A DNA stretch of 64,000 nt, taken from Streptomyces sp. SID8374. GTDB taxonomy: Bacteria > Actinomycetota > Actinomycetes > Streptomycetales > Streptomycetaceae. Location of the stretch: the NCBI RefSeq assembly GCF_009865135.1, contig NZ_WWGH01000002.1:1674001-1738000 (forward strand), written 5' to 3'. Positions 43,717 through 52,604 of the stretch are shown piece after piece. The translations under genes and the position numbers were made by a program. The first letter of the stretch is position 1, and each line of letters starts with the position of its first letter. Under the pieces are notes generated by a model, which ran no database searches, had not been told where the DNA came from, and saw only the letters and a program-made list of their open reading frames with translations.

Positions 43717-44745
43717 ATGAACGTCACCCGACCACGTCTGCGTACGACCGTCCCGACCGCCCTCCTCGCGGCCGCCGCCCTCCTCGCCCTGTCCGCCTGC
43801 TCCACCTCCGACGACGGCAACGACAGTGCCCCCGCAGGAAGTTCGGGCAGGACCGTCGACGTCCGTATCCCCGACCCCGGCAACTCCGGTGTCCTCGCCC
43901 TCGCCAAGAAGGACGGCAGCCTCGACAAGGCGCTCGGCAAGGTCGGCGCCAGGGTGAAGTGGACCGGCAGCGCGGGCCCGTTCGCCCCGGCCGCCCAGGC
44001 GATGAACGCCGACCAACTCGACATCGCCACCGGCTCCATCACCTCCGGCATCACCTCGCTCTCACAGCGCCCCGGCTTCAAGTTCTTCACCGCCGTCGAC
44101 CCCGACGCCAAGGGTGAGGGCATCCTCGTCCGCGACGGCTCCGGCATCGAATCCGTCGCCGACCTGGTGGGGAGGAAGGTCGCCGTCAACCAGGGCGGCA
44201 CCGGTGAGTACCTCCTGCTCAAGGCGCTGGCCAAGGAGAAGATCCCGGCCGACAAGGTGGAGCGGGTCTATCTCCGCCCGGACCAGACCGCCGCCGTCTT
44301 CAACGCCGGGCAGGTCGACGCCTGGGCCGTCTGGGCCACCTACGCGGTCGCGGAGATCGGCAGCGGCAAGGCCCACTTCCTCGCCGACGGAGGGGCGATC
44401 GGCTCGGACAACTACAGCCTCAACGCCGTCCGTACGGGCTTCGCCGAGCAGCACCCGGCCGTCGTCAAGGCCCTCTACGACTACCTCCACGCGGCCAGCG
44501 TCAAGGAGAAGAAGGACCCGGCCGCCTATCTCAACGTCTTCACCGACGTCGGCCCGACCGCCGTCACCGGCAAGGCCAAGGAGGTCCAGACCGAGATCAC
44601 CGCGGCCTCCGGCACCGTGGACCCGATCGGCCCCGAGGACATCGCCCGCTTCGAGTCCGTCGCCGCCTTCTACGCCGAGCAGAAGGTCACCAAGGAGAAG
44701 GTGGACGTCGCCGCACACCTCCTCGACGTCGAGAAGCTGACATGA
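43717..44745 (+). CDS. ssuA: Aliphatic-sulfonate-type ABC transporter substrate-binding lipoprotein
   Basis: The 342-residue protein has a lipoprotein signal (ALLALSACS; Cys about residue 28) and an SsuA/NMT1-like fold. Visible segments are DVRIPDPGNSGVLALAK, DQLDIATGSITSGIT, VADLVGRKVAVNQGGTGEYL and AGQVDAWAVWATYA. It would be anchored outside the membrane and deliver a sulfonate or sulfate ester to SsuC. The ATG 43717 lies 17 bp after the desulfinase stop, and its TGA overlaps ssuC. Lipid anchoring contrasts with the two signal-less binding-fold proteins of this operon. Confidence 0.87.
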   Translation: MNVTRPRLRTTVPTALLAAAALLALSACSTSDDGNDSAPAGSSGRTVDVRIPDPGNSGVLALAKKDGSLDKALGKVGARVKWTGSAGPFAPAAQAMNADQLDIATGSITSGITSLSQRPGFKFFTAVDPDAKGEGILVRDGSGIESVADLVGRKVAVNQGGTGEYLLLKALAKEKIPADKVERVYLRPDQTAAVFNAGQVDAWAVWATYAVAEIGSGKAHFLADGGAIGSDNYSLNAVRTGFAEQHPAVVKALYDYLHAASVKEKKDPAAYLNVFTDVGPTAVTGKAKEVQTEITAASGTVDPIGPEDIARFESVAAFYAEQKVTKEKVDVAAHLLDVEKLT

Positions 44746-45599
44746 GCGACACCCGCGCGGCCGTCACGGCGACCACCGGCCCACCGCCCCCGGGGCTCGT
44801 CACCCCGCGCCCCCAGCTCCGTGAACCCCGCAGCCGCCCCTACGCCCTGACCGTCCGCGCACTCGGCCCGTTCGTCCTGCTCGGCCTGTGGTGGGCCGCG
44901 TCCGCCACCGGCCTGCTCACCCCGGACGTCCTCGCCTCCCCCGCAGAAGTCCTCAAGGCGGTAGGGGAGTTGTGGGGGGACGGGCAGCTGCCCGACGCGC
45001 TCACCACCTCCCTGACCCGCTCCGGGCTCGGGCTGCTCATCGGCCTCGCCGCCGGACTGACCCTCGGCATCACCACCGGGTTCACCCGGCTCGGCGACGA
45101 GCTCCTCGACTCCTCCCTCCAGACCCTGCGCACCATCCCGTTCCTCTCCCTGGTCCCGCTGTTCATGGTCTGGTTCGGCATCAACGAGACCGCGAAGATC
45201 CTCCTCATCGCGGTCGCCACCACCTTCCCCATGTACGTCTCCACCTCCAGCGGCGTCCGCAACACCGACCCCAAACTCGTCGAGGCCATGCGCTCCTTCG
45301 GCATGAGCCGCCTCGCCATCGTCCGCGAGGTCGTCCTGCCCGGCGCACTGCCCTCGCTGCTCGCCGGGCTGCGGCTCTCGATGACCCTCAGCGTCATCGC
45401 CCTCATCGCCGCCGAGGAGATCAACGCCACCGCGGGCATCGGCTACCTGATGTCCCAGGCCCAGAGCTACGCCCGCACCGACATCCTCGCCGTCTGCATC
45501 CTCGTCTACGGGCTCCTCGGCCTCACCGCCGACGTCCTCGTACGGCTCCTGGAACGCTTCCTGATGCCGTGGCGCACCCCGCAGGGAGCCCGCCGATGA
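44742..45599 (+). CDS. ssuC: Sulfonate-type ABC transporter permease
   Basis: The 285-residue permease has about six helices and the binding-protein-dependent transport signature, with the EAA-type loop FGMSRLAIVREVVLPGALPS. It starts with ATGA overlapping the binding-protein gene and ends with ATGA overlapping the ATPase gene. The IRTIPFLSLVPLFMVWFG-like helix and AAEEINATAGIGYLMSQAQ are typical of SsuC/TauC. It forms the membrane channel as a homodimer. Confidence 0.9.
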   Translation: MSDTRAAVTATTGPPPPGLVTPRPQLREPRSRPYALTVRALGPFVLLGLWWAASATGLLTPDVLASPAEVLKAVGELWGDGQLPDALTTSLTRSGLGLLIGLAAGLTLGITTGFTRLGDELLDSSLQTLRTIPFLSLVPLFMVWFGINETAKILLIAVATTFPMYVSTSSGVRNTDPKLVEAMRSFGMSRLAIVREVVLPGALPSLLAGLRLSMTLSVIALIAAEEINATAGIGYLMSQAQSYARTDILAVCILVYGLLGLTADVLVRLLERFLMPWRTPQGARR

Positions 45600-46354
45600 C
45601 CGAGAACGCCCACCGCCAGGCAGCTGTACGGGTACGGGGCCTGCGCCGGGTCTTCGGCGCCCGGGCCGTCCTCGACGGCCTCGAACTGGACATCGCGCGC
45701 GGCGAGTTCGTCGCTCTGCTCGGCGCGAGCGGCAGCGGCAAGACCACCCTGCTGCGGATCCTCGGCGCACTCGACGGCGCCGACGCGGGAGAGGTGCTCG
45801 TCCCCGAGGCCCGCACCATCGTCTTCCAGGAGCCCCGCCTCGTACCGTCCAAGAAGGTGCTCGCCAACGTCACCGTCGCCCTGCCGCGCGGCCGGCGGGA
45901 CGACGGGCTGCGGGCGCTCGCCGAGGTGGGCCTGGAACGGCACGCCGAAGCCTGGCCCGCCACCCTCTCCGGCGGTGAGGCCCAGCGGGTGGCCCTCGCC
46001 CGGGCGCTCGTACGGGAGCCCGAACTCCTCCTGCTGGACGAACCGTTCGCCGCCCTCGACGCCCTGACCCGGCTGAAGATGCAGGACCTGGTGGACGAGC
46101 TGTGCCGCAAGCACCGGCCCGCCGTCCTGCTGGTGACCCATGACGTCGAGGAGGCCGTACGTCTCGCCGACCGGGTGGCCGTCCTGCGTGACGGGCGGCT
46201 CGTGACCGACGAGAAGGTCACCGTCGCCCGCCCCCGCGACCCCGGCGACCCCGCCTTCGCCGCCCTGCGCCGCCGCCTCCTCGAAGACCTCGGCGTCCCG
46301 GCCGCTTCCCACCCCGTGAAAACCCCCGAACTCGACCGTGTCGGAGTGATCTGA
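45596..46354 (+). CDS. ssuB: Sulfonate-type ABC transporter ATPase
   Basis: The 252-residue ATPase has Walker A LLGASGSGKTTL, Q-loop TIVFQEPRLVPS, signature TLSGGEAQRVALARAL, Walker B LLLLDEPFAALDALTR and the switch His in LLVTHDVEEAVRLADRV. It groups with SsuB/TauB. It lies between the permease gene and the signal-less binding-fold gene with zero spacing, so all are cotranscribed. Confidence 0.91.
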   Translation: MTENAHRQAAVRVRGLRRVFGARAVLDGLELDIARGEFVALLGASGSGKTTLLRILGALDGADAGEVLVPEARTIVFQEPRLVPSKKVLANVTVALPRGRRDDGLRALAEVGLERHAEAWPATLSGGEAQRVALARALVREPELLLLDEPFAALDALTRLKMQDLVDELCRKHRPAVLLVTHDVEEAVRLADRVAVLRDGRLVTDEKVTVARPRDPGDPAFAALRRRLLEDLGVPAASHPVKTPELDRVGVI

Positions 46355-47260
46355 ATGACCATCACCATCGGTGTCCACGCCAGCAATCCGTCCCTCTTCC
46401 ACCTCTACCACCTGACCCGGCTCGGCTTCGCCCAGCAGGAGCTGGAACCCCTCGGCGAGAGCGTCGCCTTCCACCCGTACAGCAACGGCGTCCGCACCGG
46501 CGAACTCCTCACCCAGGGCGTCATCGACTTCGGCGGCACCGGCTCCACCCCGCCCGTCACCGCCCAGTCCGCGGGCCACGACCTCGTCTACACCGCCGTC
46601 TCCGCCCCGCGCCCCGAGCACGGGGCCCTGCTCGTCCCCGAGGACAGCCCGGTCCGTACCGTCGCCGACCTCAAGGGCGCCACCGTCCACCTGGCGATCG
46701 GCTCCTGGCAGACCCACCTCGTCGCCAAGGCCCTCGACGACGCGGGCCTCTCCTACGCCGACGACATCACCGCCGTACGCCCCACCGAGGAGAGCGAGCA
46801 GCTCCTGCGCACCGGGGCCGTCGCCGCCTGGGTCGCCCAGGGACCCCAGCTCGCCGCAGCCCGCCGCACCGGCGGGCTGCGCACCCTGATCCCCACCGGC
46901 GACGTCATCAGCGACCGGTCGGTGTTCTTCACCCGCCGCGAACTCGCCGAGCAGCGGCCCGAGATCGTCGAAGCACTGACCCGCGCCCTGCGCCGCGCCG
47001 ACGACTGGGCCGCCGCCCACCCCCGCGAGGCCGCCCACCTGGCCGCCGCCGACCTCGGCGGCGATGTGGACGACTGGGAGGCAGCCCTCACCGCCCTGCC
47101 TTGGCGGATCGAGGCGGTGAGCGAGGAGTTCCTCGCCGAGCAGCAGGAGGCGGCCGACATCTTCCACCGCACGGGCTTCATCGAACACCCGGTCACCGTG
47201 GCCCGAGCCGTCGCCCGCACCTCCGCGACCGCCCCGGCGGCCGCCCCGAAGGCGGTCTGA
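46355..47260 (+). CDS. SsuA-fold protein without signal peptide
   Basis: The 301-residue protein has the SsuA-like fold: NPSLFHLYHLTRLGFAQQ, GVIDFGGTGSTPPVTAQ, VRTVADLKGATVHLAIGS and DWAAAHPREAAHLAAADLG. It begins MTITIGVHAS with no signal peptide or lipobox, so it is predicted to be cytosolic. It lacks the Cys of the DszB-like protein at the matching N-terminal position, so it is not obviously a desulfinase. Roles could be intracellular sulfonate binding, an unusual enzyme, or a misannotated exported protein; the ATG directly abuts the ssuB stop and there is no longer in-frame start nearby. Confidence 0.8.
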   Translation: MTITIGVHASNPSLFHLYHLTRLGFAQQELEPLGESVAFHPYSNGVRTGELLTQGVIDFGGTGSTPPVTAQSAGHDLVYTAVSAPRPEHGALLVPEDSPVRTVADLKGATVHLAIGSWQTHLVAKALDDAGLSYADDITAVRPTEESEQLLRTGAVAAWVAQGPQLAAARRTGGLRTLIPTGDVISDRSVFFTRRELAEQRPEIVEALTRALRRADDWAAAHPREAAHLAAADLGGDVDDWEAALTALPWRIEAVSEEFLAEQQEAADIFHRTGFIEHPVTVARAVARTSATAPAAAPKAV

Positions 47261-47266
47261 GCAGCC

Positions 47267-48340
47267 ATGGCCACCGAAGTCCTCTGGTACATCATCCCGC
47301 GCGAGGGCGCCTACCCGTGGGAGCCGGCCGGCCGCCGCCCCACCGACCTCGGCTACCTCACCCGGCTCGCCGGAACGGTCGAACAGCTCGGCTACAGCGG
47401 GGCGTTGCTCGCCACCGACCTGCACGACGTCTGGCCGCTGGGCAGCGCGCTGTCCGCCGCCACCAGCACCCGGTTCAAGCCGCTGCTCGCCGTCCACCCC
47501 GGACTGATCTCGCCGACCCTGCTGGCGAAGATGGCCCTCACCTTCGACAACCTCTTCGGCGGACGGCTGCGCTTCAACGTCGTCAACGGCTCCACCAAGT
47601 CCCTCCAGGAGTACGGGCTCCATGTGGAGCACGACGAGCGGTACGAGCTGAGCGCCGAATACTGGTCCCTCGTCAAACGGCTCACCGCCGGTGAGGTCTT
47701 CGACCACCAGGGCCGGTTCTACGACCTGAAGAACGCGGGCGCCTCGTTCCGCGAGCTGAAGCCCGTCCAGGACCCGCACATCCCGCTCTGGTTCGGCGGC
47801 TCCTCCGCCCCCGGCATCGAGATGGCCGCCCAGCACGTCGACGTCTTCCTCACCTGGGGCGAGCCCCCGCACCTGCTGAAGGAAAAGCTGGAACAGGTCC
47901 GCGCCCGGGCCGCCGCCCACGGGCGCACCCTGCGCATCGGGCTCCGCCTCCACCTCATCGTCCGCGACACCGAGGACGAGGCGTGGGCGGCGGCCGACCG
48001 GCTGCTGGACGTCACCAGCGAGGCGACGTACGCCCGGCAGCTCGGGGACCGGGCGGGGGAGGACGGCGTCGGCTGGCAGCGCCAGTTCCGCCAGCACGGC
48101 GGAAGGGTGCCGGCCCGCGCCCGCGAGCTGGAGACCCACCCCAATCTGTGGCCCGGCATGAGCCTCTTCCGCCCGGGACCCGGCACCGCCGTCGTCGGCT
48201 CGGCGGCCCAGGTGACCGAGCGGCTGAAGGAGTACGAGGAGCTGGGCGTCGACACCTTCATCCTCTCCGGCAACCCGCTCCTGGAGGAGGCCTACCGCGT
48301 CGCCGAGAAGATCCTCCCGGCCCTGGGGGTACGCCGCTGA
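47267..48340 (+). CDS. ssuD: SsuD-like flavin-dependent alkanesulfonate monooxygenase (LLM class)
   Basis: The 357-residue bacterial-luciferase-type enzyme resembles E. coli SsuD along its length: LWYIIPREGAYPW, VEQLGYSGALLA, LTFDNLFGGRLRFNVVNGS, IPLWFGGSSAPGIEMAAQHV, VFLTWGEPPHLLKEKLEQV and IGLRLHLIVRDTEDEAW. SsuD uses FMNH2 and O2 to release sulfite from alkanesulfonates. The Cys54 of E. coli SsuD is not conserved. No flavin reductase gene is adjacent, so a general reductase must supply FMNH2. It is the last gene of the operon, 6 bp after the previous one. Confidence 0.88.
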   Translation: MATEVLWYIIPREGAYPWEPAGRRPTDLGYLTRLAGTVEQLGYSGALLATDLHDVWPLGSALSAATSTRFKPLLAVHPGLISPTLLAKMALTFDNLFGGRLRFNVVNGSTKSLQEYGLHVEHDERYELSAEYWSLVKRLTAGEVFDHQGRFYDLKNAGASFRELKPVQDPHIPLWFGGSSAPGIEMAAQHVDVFLTWGEPPHLLKEKLEQVRARAAAHGRTLRIGLRLHLIVRDTEDEAWAAADRLLDVTSEATYARQLGDRAGEDGVGWQRQFRQHGGRVPARARELETHPNLWPGMSLFRPGPGTAVVGSAAQVTERLKEYEELGVDTFILSGNPLLEEAYRVAEKILPALGVRR

Positions 48341-48483
48341 CCTGGGCGGAGGCGGGGACGCGGCCCCGGTCGGCCCCGCGCGGACTGCGGTTGCCGGCGG
48401 CCGGTGCAAGACTCGACGGGACAGGGAAAAGTCCTCGCGCCACCGTGTGCGCGCGGCCACGGGATCCGCCGAAGGAGCACGTC

Positions 48484-49278
48484 ATGCTCAACCCCACCTT
48501 CCCCGACGGAGCACCCAACTGGGTCGATCTCGGCACGCCCGACCTCGACGGGGCCGGCGCCTTCTACGGCGGCCTCTTCGGCTGGGAGGTGGTCCCCGGC
48601 GGCCCCGAGGTCGGGGGGTACGGGATGTTCACCCTGGACGGCAACACCGTCGGCGGTGTCATGACGGTCCCCGAGGAGCAGTCCGCCAGCGCCTGGTCCC
48701 TCTACTTCCGGACGCCCGACGCCGACGACACCGCCGAGCTGGTCACCCGGGCCGGCGGCCGCTCCGCCTTCGAGCCGATGGACGTCCTCGACCACGGCAG
48801 GATGGGCGGCTTCCTCGACCCGGCCGGAGCCTATTTCGGCGTCTGGCAGCCCCGGCAGAACCCCGGCCTCGGCGTCATCCAGCAGCCGGGCTCGCTCCTG
48901 TGGGCCGAGCTGTACACCCCGGACGTCCCGGCGGTGGCCAGGTTCTTCGGCGAGGTCTTCGGCTGGAAGACCGACGCGCTGAAGGTGGAGGGCACCGACT
49001 ACGTCTACACCACGGTCCACCCCGCGGGCACCGGTCCGGAGCTGTCGTTCGGCGGGCTGGTCACCATGGGCGACGTCCCGGCCGAGGCCGCGCGCGGCCC
49101 GCACTGGATGCCGTACTTCGCGGTCGAGGACGTGGAGGCCACGGTGGCCGCAGCCAAGACGCTCGGCGGCGCGGAGGCGCTGCCGGCGATGGAGGTGCCC
49201 GGCGTCGGCACCATGGCCAACGTCACCGACCCCTTCGGCGCGGTGTTCGCGGTGATGAAGCCCCGGCCGAGGCAGTGA
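48484..49278 (+). CDS. Two-domain VOC-family protein (glyoxalase/dioxygenase-like)
   Basis: The 264-residue protein consists of two VOC modules in tandem (about residues 8-125 and 135-260). They start PNWVDLGTPDLDGAGAFYGG and SLLWAELYTPDVPAVARFFG. The second ends TMANVTDPFGAVFAVMK. This matches the Streptomyces 'hydroxylase/VOC' family; substrate unknown, and no complete metal-ligand set can be assigned by eye. ATG 48484 has GAAGGAG upstream. It is separated from the sulfur operon by 143 bp, so is probably independent. Confidence 0.85.
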   Translation: MLNPTFPDGAPNWVDLGTPDLDGAGAFYGGLFGWEVVPGGPEVGGYGMFTLDGNTVGGVMTVPEEQSASAWSLYFRTPDADDTAELVTRAGGRSAFEPMDVLDHGRMGGFLDPAGAYFGVWQPRQNPGLGVIQQPGSLLWAELYTPDVPAVARFFGEVFGWKTDALKVEGTDYVYTTVHPAGTGPELSFGGLVTMGDVPAEAARGPHWMPYFAVEDVEATVAAAKTLGGAEALPAMEVPGVGTMANVTDPFGAVFAVMKPRPRQ

Positions 49279-49342
49279 CGGCGCGTACCCAGGGCGGAAC
49301 CGGGGCAGATCCAGGCCGGGACCCGACCGCCGCGCCCGGTGA

Positions 49343-49372
49343 TTGATGAATCGTTGATCAGTCGTTTATCGC
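49343..49372 (+). promoter_or_regulatory. Likely promoter of the WhiB-like gene
   Basis: TTGATG (49343-49348) and TATCGC (49367-49372) are 18 bp apart in a clearly AT-richer patch. The start of transcription would fall about 14 bp before the ATG at 49393. The repeated TTGAT in this patch may hide alternative -35 boxes. Confidence 0.5.
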
Positions 49373-49392
49373 GGCCGGGCACCGTATCTCCC

Positions 49393-49647
49393 ATGCTGAT
49401 CAATACGGTGACCGAGGACGCGCTCGACTGGCAGGAGACCGCGTTGTGCGCGCAGGCCGGACCCGAGTTCTTCTTCCCGGCCCCGGGCAGTTCGACGCGC
49501 GAGGCCAAGCAGCTCTGCGGAGCCTGCGAGGGGCGCGTGGCCTGCCTGGAGTACGCACTCGCCAACGACGAGCGGTTCGGCGTCTGGGGCGGGCTCTCCG
49601 AGAAGGAGCGCGAACGGCTGCGCCGGGAAGAGCGCAACCAGGGCTGA
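49393..49647 (+). CDS. WhiB-family transcriptional regulator
   Basis: The 84-residue protein has the four cysteines of a [4Fe-4S] WhiB-like protein (TALCAQ; then LCGACEGRVACLEY, which gives C-x2-C-x5-C). It also has the FGVWGGLSEKERERLRR turn and basic tail. These proteins act with the principal sigma factor. ATG 49393 is chosen; the frame upstream (to 49339) is the promoter patch. It is one of the small Wbl proteins; which paralogue cannot be said. Confidence 0.92.
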   Translation: MLINTVTEDALDWQETALCAQAGPEFFFPAPGSSTREAKQLCGACEGRVACLEYALANDERFGVWGGLSEKERERLRREERNQG

Positions 49648-49703
49648 ACCGCCCCTGACCGCCGCGCGGGAAAGAGCGCGACCACGGCCCAACCGCCCCG
49701 CCC

Positions 49704-51414
49704 GTGCCAGAACTCCGCTGTCCGCCACAGCTGCTGAGCCGCACCCTGCTGCACCGGCTGGTGGCCGGCCTTCCCGAGGAACTGGTCGCCGAGCTGGGGC
49801 GCGGCCTGCCGGAGCTGCTGCCCCGACTGCTCCGCGCCCTGCCGCCCTCCCGCCGCGCCGCCGTCCACGCGGCGGCCATTGCGGGCCGGGGCGAGGGCGC
49901 CGAAGTCACCGTCGACACCGCGCTGTTGGACGCCCTGCCCCGTGCCCATGTGGCCGAGGTCGCGCGCCGTCTGGCCGACCGCGCCCGCACCTGCGGCGCC
50001 GACCGCGCCACCGTCCTGCGCGCCGAGTCCTAACAGGGGGAGTTGGAGCGGACGGTGGCGGACGAGAAGCTGCCGCTGTACGCGCGCGGGGCGGCGCTCG
50101 GCCGGCTCGCCGCTCTCCCCGGCCGGGGAGCCGATGCCGTACGGGCCTCGGGGGACGCCCCGGACGTGGTCCTCGCGGAAGCGGCGCTGGCCGCCCTCGC
50201 GCACACCGACCGGCCCGCCGACACACTGCCCGACCTGCTGGCCCACGCCGGGGACGACCGGGCCCGCGTCGCGCTGTACGCGGCGGGAAGGGCCGCCGCC
50301 CACGCCCGCCCTTCCCGGCTCCGCGAGCTGCTCGCCGCCCGCACCGCCCCGGCACGGGCAAGGTGACCAGCCGCAAGCAGACGGTCCGGCTGGCCGCGAC
50401 CCTGCTGCCCCTGCCCGACGCGGCGGCCCTCCTCGCCGACGCGTACGCAGAGCCCGGTCAGCACCCGGATGTGCGGGCGGCCTGCGTGGCCTCCGGTACG
50501 GGCCTGCTCGGCGACGAGCGGATGTGGCAGGTGATGGGTGACGCGGCGACGGGCGAGGGCGTGCTGCCCACCGCCGTACTTCGGACGCATCCGAACGAGC
50601 TGGACCCCGGCCACCGGCCGCGCTACGCCAAGCTGGTTCAGAAGGTGTGCGGTTCCGACGACGACGAACTGGTCGCCCTCGGACACCGCGCGCTCGTCCC
50701 CTGGCTGCCCTGGGCGCCCGGAGCGGCGACGGTCCTGGTCGAGGCGCTCACCGGCATGGACCGGCGCGGAACCTGGAGTTCCGCCGCCGACGCCCTCGCC
50801 ACCGCCGCCCCGGCCACACCGCAGGCGGCGACGGCACTGAAGCGCGCGCTGGCACTGCTGGCGACCGGGGAGACGGCCGACGACGCCGGGGCCGAGCGGG
50901 ACCGGCCACGCCGTCAGCGCCTCGTCCGGCTGACCGAGGCGCTGACGGCATGGCCCGAGGTGTACGACGCGCGGGGCAGGGCCGTGCTCGGCGAGGCCGG
51001 GCGGGTCCTCGCGGACCACGTGATCTCGTACCGCAGGCGGTGTCCCTGCACGCGGGGGCACTGGAGCCGGAGAGCGCGGACGCCGACGCGCTGCACGCAG
51101 CCCTGGCGGAGCTGGCCGCACTGCACACCGGCCGCCCCGCCCTCGCCGCCCGGACCGCGGGCACCGTCGGACAGCGCGTCGAGGAGGCCGGAGGAGCGGG
51201 TTCCGGCGCCCTGGACACCCTGCTGGTCGTCGTCGCGCGCCTGGCCGGGACCGGAGGCGCGGCCGAGGGCCGGTTCGCCGCCGAACTGACGGTCGCCTGC
51301 GGCCGACGCACCGCGTGGACCGGACCGTGGCGCACCCAGCTGCGGATGCTGCGCCAGCACCCCTGCGACGACGTACGCGACGTGGCGTACGCGGAGGTCA
51401 CGGCGGTGGAGTGA
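49704..51414 (+). pseudogene. Decayed HEAT-repeat-like gene (nonsense plus two frameshifts)
   Basis: Protein-like text runs through three frames in order. The first runs from GTG 49704 to an in-frame TAA at 50031-50033 and on in the same frame (ERTVADEKLPLYARGAALGR) to about 50360. The next runs from VTSRKQTVRLAATLLPL to about 51030 (AGRVLADHV). The last runs from QAVSLHAGALEPESADADAL to TGA 51414. Both frame changes look like one missing base, in GGGCAAGG near 50360 and in TACCGC near 51030. The text has the Ala/Leu-rich helical pairs of HEAT/PBS-lyase-like repeats. Relatives I recall are larger, so internal deletion is likely too. It may be a true remnant, or a combination of decay and sequencing error. 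Confidence 0.7.
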
Positions 51415-51459
51415 GAGGCGCGGGGCGACGGGCGGCCGGGTTCGGACGCGGGGCGAACG

Positions 51460-52434
51460 TCAGGCGCGGCCGCGCGCGATCATCCGCGCCTTGCGGGCGG
51501 CGAGCTTCTCGTCGAACTTCGACGCCTCGCTGTCCAGCCCGCCCATGTACAGGCCGAGCTCCTCCTGCGCCTTCATGCCCTCCGGGCCGAGCCCGTCGAT
51601 GTCCATGACCTTCAGATAGCGCAGCACCGGCTGGATCACGTCGTCGTGGTGGATGCGCATGTTGTAGATCTCGCCGATCGCCATCTGCGCGGCGGCCCGC
51701 TCGAAGCCGGGCATGCCGTGGCCGGGCATCCGGAAGTTGACGACGACGTCGCGCACGGCCTGCATGGTCAGGTCCGGGGCCAGCTCGAAGGCGGCGCCCA
51801 GGAGGTTGCGGTAGAAGACCATGTGCAGGTTCTCGTCGGTCGCGATCCGGGCCAGCATCCGGTCGCAGACCGGGTCGCCGGACTGGTGGCCGGTGTTGCG
51901 GTGCGAGACGCGGGTGGCCAGCTCCTGGAAGGCGACGTACGCGACGGAGTGCAGCATCGAGTGCCGGTTGTCCGACTCGAAGCCCTCCGCCATGTGCGCC
52001 ATGCGGAACTGCTCCAGCTTGTCCGGGTCGACGGCGCGCGAGGTGAGCAGGTAGTCGCGCATCACGATGCCGTGGCGGCCCTCCTCGGCGGTCCAGCGGT
52101 GCACCCAGGTGCCCCAGGCGCCGTCGCGGCCGAAGAGGGAGGCGATCTCGTGGTGGTAGCTGGGGAGGTTGTCCTCGGTGAGGAGGTTCACCACGAGCGC
52201 GATCTTGCCGATGTCGGTGACCTTGGACTGGTCCGCCGCCCACGCCTCGCCGTCCTCGAAGATGCCGGGGAAGTTCCGGCCGTCGGAGAAGGGGACGTAC
52301 TCGTGGGGCATCCAGTCCTTGGCGACCTTGAGATGGCGGTTGAGTTCCTTCTCCACCACCTCTTCCAGCGCGTACAGCAGTTGGGCGTCGGTCCACGCCT
52401 TCGAACTGCCGAGGTGGGGAGAGGTGATCGTCAC
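51460..52434 (-). CDS. Acyl-ACP desaturase (diiron)
   Basis: The 324-residue protein is a ferritin-like fatty-acid desaturase of the DesA/stearoyl-ACP family. Iron-ligand segments are WTAEEGRHGIVMRDYL (ExxH) and IATDENLHMVFYRNL (DExxH), with LLTEDNLPSYHHEI as the first helix. It introduces a double bond into an acyl-ACP or acyl-CoA. The GTG at 52434 follows AGGAG. Upstream lie an 18-bp palindrome and a repeated half-site, so a TetR-type regulator is expected. The electron donor is not encoded nearby. Confidence 0.92.
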   Translation of the reverse strand: MTITSPHLGSSKAWTDAQLLYALEEVVEKELNRHLKVAKDWMPHEYVPFSDGRNFPGIFEDGEAWAADQSKVTDIGKIALVVNLLTEDNLPSYHHEIASLFGRDGAWGTWVHRWTAEEGRHGIVMRDYLLTSRAVDPDKLEQFRMAHMAEGFESDNRHSMLHSVAYVAFQELATRVSHRNTGHQSGDPVCDRMLARIATDENLHMVFYRNLLGAAFELAPDLTMQAVRDVVVNFRMPGHGMPGFERAAAQMAIGEIYNMRIHHDDVIQPVLRYLKVMDIDGLGPEGMKAQEELGLYMGGLDSEASKFDEKLAARKARMIARGRA

Positions 52435-52460
52435 GGGGAGCTCCTGGGGACGGGAGAATT

Positions 52461-52495
52461 ACCTACGGCTTCGTAGGTTACGTGACCGTAGGTTA
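52461..52495. promoter_or_regulatory. Operator-like palindrome and direct repeat upstream of the desaturase
   Basis: ACCTACG-N4-CGTAGGT (52461-52478) is a perfect inverted repeat. CGTAGGTTA occurs twice (52472-52480 and 52487-52495), with a period of 15 bp. The cluster is 27-61 bp upstream of the desaturase GTG, where the promoter should be. TetR-family regulators of desaturases in actinobacteria bind sites of this size. Confidence 0.6.
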
Positions 52496-52604
52496 AGGCG
52501 ACGGTAAGGGCAAAGCCAAGCCCGTCCCCGCGGGCACCCGATTACGTACCGTTATGCGTGCAGCTCACCCCGGACTTCGGCGTACGTCAACGGGTCTTCG
52601 CAGG

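Noticed and set aside
45506..48460. A 984-codon minus-strand frame across the sulfur operon.
   Set aside because: It is antisense to ssuB, the SsuA-fold gene and ssuD, all with overlapping starts and clear motifs.
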